A DNA stretch of 64,000 bases from Arthrobacter sp. ZGTC412 (GTDB taxonomy: Bacteria; Actinomycetota; Actinomycetes; Actinomycetales; Micrococcaceae). The DNA lies in assembly GCF_002929215.1 (NCBI RefSeq), contig NZ_PJII01000024.1:1-64000 (forward strand), read 5' to 3'. The stretch's first letter is position 1; each line of letters begins with the position of its first letter. The translations under genes were made by a program, and so were the position numbers. A model generated the notes under the pieces. The model had not been told where the DNA came from, did no database searches, and worked only from the letters and a program-made list of their open reading frames with translations. Positions 1 through 8,643 of this stretch are shown piece after piece.

Positions 1-149
1 ATGATGGCTCTTTTCAACAAGGTGCAATTGTCCGCCGTTCGGCTACAGCGGTCTCAAGCCCAATACCGTGCACGGGGCACTGAGCGGAACTGCCGAACCA
101 TCCTCTAGGTGGCCCGGCAGGTTGAAACAAAGTGTGAAACAGGGTGAGT

Positions 150-180
150 CTGGCGCGGCACCTTAGAGGTGCCGCGCCAG
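150..180. terminator. Perfect hairpin downstream of the small membrane gene
   Basis: A 14-bp perfect stem (CTGGCGCGGCACCT paired with its complement) closes on a three-base TAG loop. It begins about 40 bases past the stop codon of the minus-strand membrane gene. No clear T tract follows on the minus strand, so it could also be a transcript-stabilising hairpin. Bases 1-149 show only a 35-codon reading frame ending at 108 that I cannot assign. Confidence 0.6.
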
Positions 181-219
181 GATCGTCAGTTCCCGGAACG
201 GGTGCCGGAAGAGCGCGTG

Positions 220-495
220 TTAGGCGTGGTTGTTATGTGCCCGGTTGCCGGCCTTCGCCAGGCCGCGGGCCACCATCAGGCCGACTGTGAGGAAGGTGAT
301 GTACTGCATCGCGTCGTTGGCGTTGAAGACGTCGACGCCGTTTTCGTTGGCGTCGTCTCCGACAACTGCCGCGGTGATGATCGTGGCGATGACCGCTGCA
401 ACGTAGACGGCGAATTCAAGGGTCCGGGTGGAGATCTTGATGTCGTTGGCGTTGCGGACAGTGCTGGAGTGTTCATTTTGGGTGTGGGTAGTCAT
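220..495 (-). CDS. Small two-helix membrane protein, unknown function
   Basis: This encodes 91 residues starting at the ATG at 495, which has a good AGGAG ribosome site seven bases upstream; a longer frame starting at 600 has no such support. The protein has a short polar N-terminus and two hydrophobic segments, roughly residues 26-45 and 63-80, joined by an acidic, Asn/Asp-rich loop. That is consistent with a small inner-membrane protein with both ends on the same side. I recognise no family motif. It is divergent from a TetR-type regulator at 676, with a shared intergenic region carrying a direct repeat, so it is a plausible target of that regulator. The function is unknown. Confidence 0.72.
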   Translation of the reverse strand: MTTHTQNEHSSTVRNANDIKISTRTLEFAVYVAAVIATIITAAVVGDDANENGVDVFNANDAMQYITFLTVGLMVARGLAKAGNRAHNNHA

Positions 496-587
496 GTGGT
501 TCTCCTGAGACGGTGATGTGAGCGGCCGTGGCGGCCATGCAAACTTTGATCCCTCTACTGAAACCATGTCGACAACTTCTCTACACC

Positions 588-607
588 GTAGACTGTACAT
601 GTAGACT
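588..607. promoter_or_regulatory. Direct repeat GTAGACT in TetR divergent region
   Basis: GTAGACT occurs at 588-594 and 601-607, 13 bp apart, around a central TGTACAT. CTAC-ACC-GTAG also forms a short inverted repeat at 581-591. The position between two divergent genes fits an operator for the adjacent TetR protein, but the symmetry is imperfect, so this is tentative. Confidence 0.35.
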
Positions 608-675
608 ACTTGATAAGCAAGCTTACGTATCTCTCAATGGGTGGGCCTGACGCAAACCAGCAGGACGGATCCACC

Positions 676-1392
676 ATGGCCCCCGCACCGAACCCACATC
701 CCCCCACCAGCCCCCGCAGGGCGCGCCTGAGCAGGGACCTTGTGCTTTCGACCGCGTTGGCGCTGGTGGATGCTGAAGGCCTGGACGCGCTTACAATGCG
801 CCGCCTCGGGCACGAGTTGCAACGCGATCCCATGAGCCTTTACCGCTACGCCTCCAACAGGGCAGCCCTTCTCGACGGGGTTTCCGAAATGGTCCTGAAC
901 GAACTGGCCATCTTTCCCGACGACCCGGACTGGCAGGCGCAGCTACGTAAGATCGCCCACGACCTGCGGCTCCTGGCCCTGCGGCACCCCAACGTGGTGC
1001 CACTGTTGGTCACCCGCCCTCTCTCCACCCCCCTGGGGATGCGACCGCTGGGGACGCTGCGGCCCCTGGAACAGATCCTGGCGTTGCTGATAGACGCAGG
1101 CTTCACACCGGCAAGTGCCCTTCACGTCTACCGTGCCTATTACGGGTTCCTCTATGGGCACATCCTGAACGAGCTGCAGGAATACATCGTGGACCCGGAC
1201 GAAAACGAAGCCATCCTGCGCCTGGGCCTCCACCGCCTGCCGGCCAAGGACTTCCCCCACCTCCGGGCGCTGGGTCCGGTCCTCGCCGATTACGACGGCG
1301 ACGCCGAACTCGACCAAGGACTGAGCATCCTGCTCGCAGGATTAGCGACCCAACTGGCAACACCCCACGCCAGGGCGATACAGCAACCATAA
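676..1392 (+). CDS. TetR-family transcriptional regulator with TetR_C-type domain
   Basis: This is a DNA-binding repressor of about 238 residues. The N-terminal helix-turn-helix is visible as LTMRRLGHELQRDPMSLYRY, typical of the TetR_C (tetracycline repressor C-terminal) branch, where the recognition helix runs into 'MSLYRYxxNRxxLLDGV'. The C-terminal half is an all-helical ligand and dimer domain. Possible starts are TTG 610, ATG 637 and ATG 676; I chose 676 because an AGGACGG stretch lies upstream and the sequence before it is proline-rich and unlike the family. It is transcribed away from the small membrane gene, which is the likeliest target together with itself. The ligand cannot be told from sequence. 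Confidence 0.85.
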   Translation: MAPAPNPHPPTSPRRARLSRDLVLSTALALVDAEGLDALTMRRLGHELQRDPMSLYRYASNRAALLDGVSEMVLNELAIFPDDPDWQAQLRKIAHDLRLLALRHPNVVPLLVTRPLSTPLGMRPLGTLRPLEQILALLIDAGFTPASALHVYRAYYGFLYGHILNELQEYIVDPDENEAILRLGLHRLPAKDFPHLRALGPVLADYDGDAELDQGLSILLAGLATQLATPHARAIQQP

Positions 1393-1479
1393 GCCCGTGG
1401 GGGATGCGGACCTCTGGCAGCACCCGAAGCTCCTGCCACCTGCAGTAACACATCACATCCGGGAAGCAAGAGCGCTTGG

Positions 1480-1980
1480 TCATAGGGAGTCGGTTTTCCG
1501 CCGCTTCCCGCCATCGATGAACACCTGAACCGCGACGACATGCGCTTCCGTCAGGCCCTGTTCGGGTACCGGTTTCTCCAATAGGACAGGCTGGTTAAGG
1601 TGATGGGCCCAGTCGTGAACGTCAGGGCCGAGGACGTCATCGATCCACACGACCGAGTCCCAGTCCGCCTCACCGGAAGCCTCCATCCGTTCCAGCCACC
1701 GTGCCACTGATGACAGCTTCGGCGTCGGCTCCTCAGCGTCGCTGTCCCGCATTTCCACTTTCACTCGCAGGGGTTCCACGTCGAGTTCAAGCTGTGCGTC
1801 CAGGCCGGCCACGACATCCGCCGGCGAGGTTGTCACCCAGGCGATGCGGCCTTTAGTAGCGAGCCGCCGCACCAAGGCAACCTTCGCGTCCGAGAGGTGC
1901 AGGTCCGGGCGATCGCCATCACCGCGATGGACCTTCGGGTTCAGCACTCCGTCGACGTCGAGGAGGATGATCGGCTTCAT
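1480..1980 (-). CDS. HAD-like phosphatase domain protein
   Basis: A 166-residue protein that opens with LLDVDGVLNP, the HAD motif I in which the first Asp is the nucleophile and the second the general acid. WVTTSP near residue 48 fits motif II (Thr/Ser), and VVWIDDVLGPD near residue 111 fits the acidic motif IV. It lacks a large cap domain, as expected for the small 'HAD domain in Swiss-Army-knife RNA repair' type proteins common in actinobacteria. The substrate is unknown. The gene stands alone and converges with the TetR gene, with 87 bases between. The start ATG at 1980 has no strong ribosome site. Confidence 0.75.
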   Translation of the reverse strand: MKPIILLDVDGVLNPKVHRGDGDRPDLHLSDAKVALVRRLATKGRIAWVTTSPADVVAGLDAQLELDVEPLRVKVEMRDSDAEEPTPKLSSVARWLERMEASGEADWDSVVWIDDVLGPDVHDWAHHLNQPVLLEKPVPEQGLTEAHVVAVQVFIDGGKRRKTDSL

Positions 1981-2086
1981 GGATGTGACCTTAGTCCGTC
2001 TTACGGACGCGTGGTAGCCGGAATTTCATAGGAACCCGGCGGTTCGCTGATTCAGATAGTCCGGAGCGGCCTGTCTTAGCGCGTGG

Positions 2087-2433
2087 CTACTGAACGATGG
2101 ATTCGATTGGCCTGAGCGCAGTTATGGGGTCGGCATGGCGGTGGAGAACTTTCCAGCCGCCGTCTTCCATCAGGAAGATTGTCGTTACCCTCAAGGCTAT
2201 TGGTGAGAACCCGCCGGATCCACCGATTTTTACCCGCGTTCGTTCCAGTTCAACAATGTAAGCCAGGTCGGTTCCCACAAACTCCGAAACCCGCTCAAAA
2301 CGGGTCGGCTCGCCCTCTCGGAAATGGGAGATGCATGATCCATGGTCCTCTCGACGTCCTTCCAGCCACGCACGGGAGGGCCGAGAGGATTGGCGAGTAT
2401 GACTTCACCCCGCCTGGAAATCAACTCCTTCAT
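2087..2433 (-). pseudogene. Frameshifted NTF2/SnoaL-like protein
   Basis: Two minus-strand frames together make one NTF2-fold (SnoaL/ketosteroid-isomerase-like) protein. The first (2433 down) carries ELISRRGEVILANPLGPPVR and GWKDVERTMDHA. The second, read in another phase to 2087, carries HFREGEPTRFERVSEFVGTD, then LAYIVELERTRVKIGG and WKVLHRHADPIT. The two join smoothly if one base is restored near 2326-2334, so a single-base deletion (or a sequencing error) explains the split. The natural N-terminus also looks short: readable sequence (TGDSAP) continues upstream of the only ATG without an obvious start. Such proteins are often of unknown substrate. No partner gene is evident. Confidence 0.7.
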
Positions 2434-2692
2434 CGGTGCGGAGTCCCCGGTAACAACAAGCCTAGTTTGGCGCCGGTGGCAGGTGCAGCCAGTTGTTCGC
2501 GCTGCTAACGGGGACGGAGCTGCCGGGGCGGGCCCAACCTGGTTGCGGCCTGGCTGTCAATGAAGCAGTTTCATTGAGTGAAACGGGCCCAGCGGGACCA
2601 AGTGCCGATGCGCAAAGGTTGAGTAGTGACGCGGTCCACATTTGGTGGCCCGGCGCATGAACGAGACGGCACGGTAGGACATGGAGTCAACG

Positions 2693-3598
2693 ATGACGGC
2701 AGGGCCGGTACTGAAGGGCATCAAGTTTGCCCACCCGGAGGGCTCAGCCCCGCTGCTGCTTGATCTCTACCTACCCGCCGCCTCCCAGCCGGGCGCACAA
2801 CAGTCCGCCGCCCCGCAGCAGCCCGGATCGTTGCCGGCAGTGGTCCACTTCCACGGCGGCGGCTGGCGTGTAGGTGGCCGTTCTTCCCTTGGCCCTCAGG
2901 TGGATTCCCTCAACCTGAGCCCGATCGAGCGCTTGGTGGACGCCGGCTTTGTGGTGGCTTCAGCTGATTACCGGCTGAGTTCCGTGGCACACTTCCCGGC
3001 CCAATTGCTGGACGCCAAGGCTGCTGTCCGCTGGCTCCGGGCGCATGCCTCTGACTTCAACGTGGACCCGGACAGGATCTACGCCTGGGGCGATTCAGCG
3101 GGCGGCCACCTGGCAAGCCTGGTGGGCCTGACGGCCGGGTCGGAAGAGTACCGCGGCGATAAGGATCGGGCGGACGTCAGCGACGTCGTTGCCGCCGTCG
3201 CCGTCTGGTACCCGCCCACCGACCTCCTCCGCATGGGGGAGCAGGCGCTGCCCAACGCCGTCGCCACCGCCGATGATCCAGGCTCACGTGAGGCGCTCCT
3301 CCTGGGAGCCCAGCCAGCCGACGCGCCGGAGAAGGCAGCGGCCGCGAGCCCGCTGACCTACGCGGGGAACCACGCCCCGCCGTTCTTCCTGGCCCACGGC
3401 ACTGCGGACCGCTTTGTCCCGCCGGCGCAGTCCGCCACGCTGGCCGCGGCGCTGGAAGCCGCGGGCACCGACGTCGAACTTTTGCTGATTGAGGGCGCCG
3501 ACCACATGTGGCAGCTCCCCGGGCAGGACCCTGCAGCGGCCGCGAAAGCCGCGGACGCCACCATCGATTTCTTCCGCCGCCAGGCGCACAAACCCTGA
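2693..3598 (+). CDS. Alpha/beta hydrolase (HSL/GDXG-type esterase)
   Basis: A carboxylic-ester hydrolase of about 301 residues with the signature of hormone-sensitive-lipase-like esterases. The oxyanion-hole motif HFHGGGW lies near residue 54, the nucleophile elbow GDSAGG near residue 135, the acid in HGTADRF and the His in EGADHMWQ. No signal peptide is seen, so it should act in the cytoplasm. A GGAG six bases before the ATG at 2693 supports that start over the ATG at 2681. It is followed after about 50 bases by the FAH-family gene and leads a plus-strand run of four genes, so a role in releasing an aromatic or dihydroxylated ester for that pathway is likely. The substrate is inferred only. 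Confidence 0.85.
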   Translation: MTAGPVLKGIKFAHPEGSAPLLLDLYLPAASQPGAQQSAAPQQPGSLPAVVHFHGGGWRVGGRSSLGPQVDSLNLSPIERLVDAGFVVASADYRLSSVAHFPAQLLDAKAAVRWLRAHASDFNVDPDRIYAWGDSAGGHLASLVGLTAGSEEYRGDKDRADVSDVVAAVAVWYPPTDLLRMGEQALPNAVATADDPGSREALLLGAQPADAPEKAAAASPLTYAGNHAPPFFLAHGTADRFVPPAQSATLAAALEAAGTDVELLLIEGADHMWQLPGQDPAAAAKAADATIDFFRRQAHKP

Positions 3599-3647
3599 CT
3601 CTAAACATCCCCGGCACCCAGCCCCGGCAAGACCTGAAAGGCCTCCC

Positions 3648-4505
3648 ATGCAGTTTGTTGGCATCATTCACCAAGGCGAATCCTGGGCAGCGGCCCTTGT
3701 GGACCCGCACCTTTTCCCGCTCGCGCCGGTCACCGAATTCTGGACGGACCCCGCGGGCTGGCAGGACAAGGCAGTCACGCTAGTGGCCGACGCCGGCACC
3801 TCGGTGGAGCGCGGAACCGTCACCGAAGTGCCGCTTGTCCCCGCCTCGGCGCGCGTGATCTGCGTTGGGCTGAACTACAAGGCGCACGTCGCCGAAGGCA
3901 GCTACAAGGACCATGAGCTGCCCGCCTACCCGACCCTGTTCGGCCGCTGGACGGCATCCCTGTCCGTAGGAAACGTCCCCGTTCCCGTGCCCTCGGGAGA
4001 GGGCGGGCTGGACTGGGAAGGCGAGGTTGCCGCCTTCATCGGGCGCCGCGTGGAATCGGCGGACGAGGCGGAGGCTGCAGAATCCGTCTTCGGCTACTCC
4101 ACCTTCAACGACCTCACCGCCCGCCGCGCCCAGAAGCTCACCACGCAGTGGACGCTCGGCAAAAACGGCGACTTCACCGGCCCGCTCGGGCCACTGGTCA
4201 GCCAGGACGAGGTGGGCGACCTCCGGGACGGCCTGCAGGTGCGGACCCGGGTAAATGGCACCGAGGTCCAGAACGGCAATACCCGCGACATGATCTTCTC
4301 CGTTCCGGCCATCATCTCCCTGATCAGCCAGACCCTGACGCTCCACCCCGGAGACGTCATCGCCACCGGCACCCCCGAGGGCGTGGGCTACGCACGAAAC
4401 CCGCAGTGGCTGCTGCAGCCCGGCGACACCGTGGAAGTGGAAATCGACAAGCTCGGCACCCTGACCACCCCGGTGGGCGAACTGTCCCTGCGGAGCCGTG
4501 CCTGA
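3648..4505 (+). CDS. Fumarylacetoacetate hydrolase family protein
   Basis: A 285-residue FAH-fold enzyme, a family of metal-dependent C-C hydrolases, hydratases and decarboxylases acting on 2,4-diketo acids. The fold is marked by ICVGLNYKAHVAE near residue 67, the acidic metal site in LDWEGEVAAFIGR, YSTFNDLTAR, and GDVIATGTPEGVG near the end. The start ATG at 3648 follows a GAAAGG site. The stop overlaps the start of the next gene by one base (TGATG), showing translational coupling to the FAD monooxygenase. In such an operon it would hydrolyse a ring-cleavage or oxidised side-chain product. The exact substrate cannot be deduced. Confidence 0.9.
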   Translation: MQFVGIIHQGESWAAALVDPHLFPLAPVTEFWTDPAGWQDKAVTLVADAGTSVERGTVTEVPLVPASARVICVGLNYKAHVAEGSYKDHELPAYPTLFGRWTASLSVGNVPVPVPSGEGGLDWEGEVAAFIGRRVESADEAEAAESVFGYSTFNDLTARRAQKLTTQWTLGKNGDFTGPLGPLVSQDEVGDLRDGLQVRTRVNGTEVQNGNTRDMIFSVPAIISLISQTLTLHPGDVIATGTPEGVGYARNPQWLLQPGDTVEVEIDKLGTLTTPVGELSLRSRA

Positions 4506-6271
4506 TGGTCTCTCATCGCCTAGCCTCCCCGGACAAGCTGCCGGCGGAGGCAAAGATCCTGATTGCCGGCGGCGGGCCGAGCGGCCTGTTCCTGGCGCTG
4601 GACCTGGCCTCCCGCGGGATCCCGAGCCTGGTGGTGGAGCCGCGGGATTTTGTGGACCACGCCCGGCCGCGTGCCAAAACGACCAACGCCCGCACCATGA
4701 CGCACCTGCGCCGGCTTGGCATCGCGGACACACTGCGCGCCGCTTCTCCGCTTCCCGTTGGCTACTCACAGGACGTCAGCTTCTGCACCGGCCTCACCGG
4801 TGGCGATGCCCATGAACTGCGCCGGTTCCGGAATGCCTTCCAGCTGGTGCCCGGCCGCTACGGCCCGCAACCCGAGTGCGGCCAGCAGGTCCCGCAGCCC
4901 GTGCTCGAGGAAGTGCTCCGGGCCGCTGCTGCCGAGTCGCCCCTCGTAACGATGGTGACGGGCTGGAGCGTGGAGACGGTGGAGGCCGCTGCTGATTCCG
5001 CGGCCCTTGAGACCCGTTACACCGCTGTGCTTTCCGGCCCTTCCGGCACCACTCACGGCATCGCCGCGGACTTCGTGATCGGGGCTGACGGCGGATCTTC
5101 CGCCGTGCGCCGGAGCCTGGGCGTCCGGCTTGAAGGCGGGTCCGCCGCACTGTCCAACATCAGCATCCTGTTCCGGTCGTCAGGGCTCACCGCGGCGGTC
5201 GAACTGGACCCGGCGGTGCAGTACTGGGTTGTCGGCGCGGACACCTCGGGAATGGTGGGGCCGATGGACCTCGACGGCACTTGGTGGGCCATCATCCAGG
5301 GCGTGAACCCGCAGGAGGCGGTGGATGCCGCCGGGGCTGCTGCGATGGTCCGCTTGTTGGTGGGCGCCGACGTGGACATTGAGGTCCTGGCCACCGATCC
5401 GTGGACGGCACGGATGCTGCTGGCCCCGGAGTACCGGTGCGGGGGAGTGTTCCTGGTGGGCGACGCCGCGCACCTCAACCCGCCTTGGGGCGGACATGGC
5501 TTCAACACGTGTGTGGGGGACGCGGCCAATTTGGCCTGGAAGCTCGCCGGGGTGCTGGACGGCTGGGGCGGCGATGGCCTGCTGGACAGCTACGAGGCGG
5601 AGCGCCGCCCCGTGGCAGCGCGCACCATCAGTGACGCCGCCGCCAACGGCAAGGCGCTCGCCTACCACTTCGCCGACCCCGCGCTCCTGGCCGACGGCGC
5701 AGCCGGTGAAGCAGCCCGGGAGGCGGCACACGAAGCCCTGGCGGTAAAGCAGAGCGAGTTCGACTCCCTGGGCCTTGTCCTTGGATACGCGTACGGGGGC
5801 TCACCCGTGGTAGTCCCGGACGGCTGGCCCGCCCCGGTGGAGGATCCCATAGTGTACGTTCCCTCGGCCAGCCCGGGAGCCTTGCTTCCGCATGCCTGGC
5901 TGGACGAATCGACCTCGGTCTACGACCTTTTGGGCCAGGGCTTTACTTTGCTGGTTGATGCAGCGGCATTGGGCGGCAGGCCTGCCGCCCTCGTCTTTGC
6001 TCCCGTGGAACAGGCCGGAAACCGGAACGGAATCCCGGTGGCGACTGCCGCCGTCGAACGTTTCGACGACGGGACCTCACCCTCGGAGCTGTGGGGCGCC
6101 GACGCCGTGCTGGTCCGCCCGGACCAGCACGTGGTGTGGCGTGGGAATTCGGCAGAGGCGGCAGCAGCTGCGTTGGCTGTAGCGGCCGGGCACCTGCCGG
6201 CGGACCCGGAAGAGCAGAACCAGCACAACGAGCAGGAAGGGAAGGCCCGTGTCCGCGTCGTCGTTCCGTGA
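4505..6271 (+). CDS. FAD-dependent aromatic monooxygenase
   Basis: A 588-residue class A flavin hydroxylase (PF01494 type). ILIAGGGPSGLFLAL near residue 18 binds the ADP part of FAD, VIGADGGSSAVRR near residue 190 is the DG motif, and VFLVGDAAHLNPPWGGHGFN near residue 318 is the GD motif. The last ~150 residues resemble the thioredoxin-like C-terminal domain found in phenol and MhpA-type hydroxylases. It uses NAD(P)H and oxygen to hydroxylate an aromatic ring. The gene starts on the last base of the FAH gene stop codon. The next gene starts 23 bases before its end, so the three are one operon. Confidence 0.92.
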   Translation: MVSHRLASPDKLPAEAKILIAGGGPSGLFLALDLASRGIPSLVVEPRDFVDHARPRAKTTNARTMTHLRRLGIADTLRAASPLPVGYSQDVSFCTGLTGGDAHELRRFRNAFQLVPGRYGPQPECGQQVPQPVLEEVLRAAAAESPLVTMVTGWSVETVEAAADSAALETRYTAVLSGPSGTTHGIAADFVIGADGGSSAVRRSLGVRLEGGSAALSNISILFRSSGLTAAVELDPAVQYWVVGADTSGMVGPMDLDGTWWAIIQGVNPQEAVDAAGAAAMVRLLVGADVDIEVLATDPWTARMLLAPEYRCGGVFLVGDAAHLNPPWGGHGFNTCVGDAANLAWKLAGVLDGWGGDGLLDSYEAERRPVAARTISDAAANGKALAYHFADPALLADGAAGEAAREAAHEALAVKQSEFDSLGLVLGYAYGGSPVVVPDGWPAPVEDPIVYVPSASPGALLPHAWLDESTSVYDLLGQGFTLLVDAAALGGRPAALVFAPVEQAGNRNGIPVATAAVERFDDGTSPSELWGADAVLVRPDQHVVWRGNSAEAAAAALAVAAGHLPADPEEQNQHNEQEGKARVRVVVP

Positions 6272-7490
6272 TTATCTTTTTGCCCCTGACCACCCGCGGG
6301 TGGCGGAGATCCGCGGCCTGAACGCGCGCGAGTACGCCGAGGCGGCCACCAATGACTCGTTTGCCGGGCCCATGATCGAGGGCTGGAAGAAGCTGTATCC
6401 GCAGCCGTTCACAGGCATCACGAACGACGGCGTCCTCCGCCCCGGGATGTATCCCCTGACCCCGGCGCGGGTGGGGGAGGAGGCGCCCACCCCCGAGATG
6501 GTCGCCGCGGCCCGCAAGCTCCTTGGCACACTGAATCTTGAGCAGGCGTCCCGGCTGAGTTACGCCGTGGACGCGCCCGAGTGGCAGAGCTGGGCTAACC
6601 CGGAGTTTATGCAGCACGACACCGGGCTGCGCCTGGACGAGCTGGACGCCCCGGTGCGTGATGCCGTGTTCGCTGTAGTGGAAGCGTCACTGAGTCCGGC
6701 CGGTTTTGAGCTGGTGCGCAACCTCATGCGGATCAACGGCTTCCTCGGCGAGCTGGTGGAGCTGCCGCTGCTGATGAACGAGTTCAGCTACAACTTCGCG
6801 CTCTACGGGGAACCGTCCGAGACCGAGCCGTGGGGGTGGCAGCTGTTCGGCCACCACGCCGCGCTGAACTGCCTGGTAGCGGGAACGCAGCTGGTGATCT
6901 CGCCTGTGTTTATGGGAGCCGAGCCCGATGTTATCGACGCCGGGCCGTACCAAGGAGTGGCGGTCTTCAAGGAGCGCATCGCCCTGGCCCGCGGGTTGAT
7001 GGCGGCGCTCCCTGTTGAGATGCGGGCTTCGGCCACCGTGTATGAATCCATGGTGGATCCCGCCATGCCCGAGGGCCGGATCCATGCCGGGGACGAGCGG
7101 CACCTCGGCGGCTGCTTTCAGGACAACCGGGTGATCCCGTACGAGGGCATCCGGGTGGCCGACATGCCGGCGGAAGCCCATGCGATCCTGGACGCCGTGG
7201 TGGAGGACTTCATCGCGTACCTGCCGGATGGTCCGCGCGCTGCCCGGCGCCGTGAGATCCAGGAGCATTACGACGAGAGCTTCTTCAGTTGGATTGGCGG
7301 CTGGGAGGGGCAGGAGGCCTTCTACTTCCGGCTGCAGAGCCCGGTGGTGGTCCTGGAACTGGACCACCACACAGGGGTTTTCCTCGGCAACGACGAGCCT
7401 GCGCCATTCCACATGCACACAGTGGTGCGGACTCCGAACGGCAACGACTACGGCCGCGAACTGGTCAAGCAGGCGCTCGCCGGCGGCTAA
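6249..7490 (+). CDS. DUF3500 family protein
   Basis: A 413-residue protein that I place in the DUF3500 family from its overall pattern: WGWQLFGHHAALNCLV, the central GYxxL-type strands and the closing DHHTGVFLGNDEPAPFHMHT, whose His and Asp residues could bind metal. It has no known activity. The GTG start at 6249 overlaps the monooxygenase by 23 bases and has a strong GGAAGGGAAGG site. Coupling to an FAD hydroxylase and an FAH hydrolase suggests an enzymatic step in the same aromatic pathway, which is inference. A hairpin terminator follows at 7524. Confidence 0.8.
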   Translation: MSASSFRDYLFAPDHPRVAEIRGLNAREYAEAATNDSFAGPMIEGWKKLYPQPFTGITNDGVLRPGMYPLTPARVGEEAPTPEMVAAARKLLGTLNLEQASRLSYAVDAPEWQSWANPEFMQHDTGLRLDELDAPVRDAVFAVVEASLSPAGFELVRNLMRINGFLGELVELPLLMNEFSYNFALYGEPSETEPWGWQLFGHHAALNCLVAGTQLVISPVFMGAEPDVIDAGPYQGVAVFKERIALARGLMAALPVEMRASATVYESMVDPAMPEGRIHAGDERHLGGCFQDNRVIPYEGIRVADMPAEAHAILDAVVEDFIAYLPDGPRAARRREIQEHYDESFFSWIGGWEGQEAFYFRLQSPVVVLELDHHTGVFLGNDEPAPFHMHTVVRTPNGNDYGRELVKQALAGG

Positions 7491-7523
7491 GATCGACGCT
7501 GGCGACTGGACGCTGCACAAGCG

Positions 7524-7557
7524 ATGGCCCGGACTTCCTTTCGGAGGTCCGGGCCAT
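7524..7557. terminator. Bidirectional terminator between convergent genes
   Basis: ATGGCCCGGAC at 7524-7534 pairs with GTCCGGGCCAT at 7547-7557, and TTCC/GGAG extends the stem to about 15 bp with a TTTC loop. It lies between the DUF3500 gene and the bicupin gene, which converge here, and TTGTTTG follows on the plus strand. Confidence 0.8.
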
Positions 7558-7572
7558 TTGTTTGGGGAAGCG

Positions 7573-8643
7573 CTAGGAGATTTCCAGCGCGATCCGGCGC
7601 TCCGGCGGCGGACCGACCACGGTGAGGTCCATCTCGGCCTGCGCGCGACCGAAGCCTTCCATGTCCATGTACGGCTGGCCGCCCTCGGTGTACATGTAGT
7701 CCTCGGTGGGCTTATTGAAATATTCGAAGAAACCGTTGAAGACCGACGGCGTGAGGAAGCCCAGCATCTGGGTGTTGTGCGAGTCCAAGGCGAAGGAATG
7801 GATGGTGCCGGCCGGGGCGTGGACAAAATCGCCCTTGGTCAGCAGCATCTCCCGGCCGTTGGCGTAGAGCCACATCCGGCCTTCGGTGACGAGGAAGTTC
7901 TCGGTGTGCTGCTCGTGGAAGTGCAGCGGGATGTAGGGGGTCTTGGCCCCCTTGGTGTGCACAGCGAAGTAGTTCGAGCCGGTATTGGCGGGGCGGGACA
8001 GGTAGGTGAACATGGTCTGGTAGCTGACCAGGCGCTCGCCTTCGTGGGCGCTGAGGAAGTAGGGGCTCTGCGTGGGCGGCAGGCCGGCGTCGTGCTTGAA
8101 GGAAGGCTCCACGCGCTCAACCTCCGGGAAGCTGATGCCGAACTCGGCGCCTACTGCTGCCTGTTCCTGGAGGCTGGCGGTGTGGCCGGCCCGGACGGGC
8201 GGGATGTGGGAATCGATGGGGGTGCCGACGCGCTCGTAGTAGGCCTCAGCGCCGCCGGGCGTCATCCAGTTGAGGAAACGCGTGTAGTGGCTGGCCATGC
8301 GGTAGGCGTGGGGCGTGTTAGGTGGGATCACCACGGAGTCGCCGGGGGTGAGGATGCGGCTTTCGCCGGGGAGCCAGACGTGGAGGATGCCGTCGAAGAC
8401 GTAGAGGGTCTTGTGTTCAACCTTGTGGCTGACGAACGGCGATTCCGCGCCCATGCCGCCGGAGATGTACGCGGCGCTGAAGATTCCGCCGGTGTCGGCC
8501 GCGCGGGCGATGACCGTGATCAGCTGGCCGTTGATCTCGTAGCGCGAGCCTTCGCCCGAGGCCATGTAATAGGGGACAGCTTCGCCGGGCAGGGTGTTGG
8601 CCACCGGCAGTTGCTGGTTCATTTCCTCCACGCTGAGGGACAT
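7573..8643 (-). CDS. Quercetin 2,3-dioxygenase-like bicupin protein
   Basis: A 356-residue two-cupin protein related to bacterial quercetinases, shown by PYYMASGEGSRYEINGQLIT at the start, IPPNTPHAYRM in domain 1 and HAPAGTIHSFALDSH in domain 2. The C-terminal cupin keeps a full metal site, HFHEQHTE near residue 240 plus the later His in GTIHSF. The N-terminal cupin is altered: where the family has H-x-H-x4-E, this protein has V-S-H-K-V-E-H-K (about residues 67-74), losing the first His and the Glu. The start ATG at 8643 has a GAAGGA site. Quercetinases cut the flavonol ring and release CO. It converges with the aromatic operon, so a linked pathway is plausible. Confidence 0.85.
   Translation of the reverse strand: MSLSVEEMNQQLPVANTLPGEAVPYYMASGEGSRYEINGQLITVIARAADTGGIFSAAYISGGMGAESPFVSHKVEHKTLYVFDGILHVWLPGESRILTPGDSVVIPPNTPHAYRMASHYTRFLNWMTPGGAEAYYERVGTPIDSHIPPVRAGHTASLQEQAAVGAEFGISFPEVERVEPSFKHDAGLPPTQSPYFLSAHEGERLVSYQTMFTYLSRPANTGSNYFAVHTKGAKTPYIPLHFHEQHTENFLVTEGRMWLYANGREMLLTKGDFVHAPAGTIHSFALDSHNTQMLGFLTPSVFNGFFEYFNKPTEDYMYTEGGQPYMDMEGFGRAQAEMDLTVVGPPPERRIALEIS

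Noticed and set aside
1-108. 35-codon frame at the window start
   Set aside because: It begins at base 1 with no visible upstream context and shows no recognisable motif, so it cannot be told from chance or from a gene tail.
3648-8643. Homogentisate or gentisate pathway
   Set aside because: The FAH and FAD enzymes fit in part, but no ring-cleaving dioxygenase of those pathways or isomerase is present.
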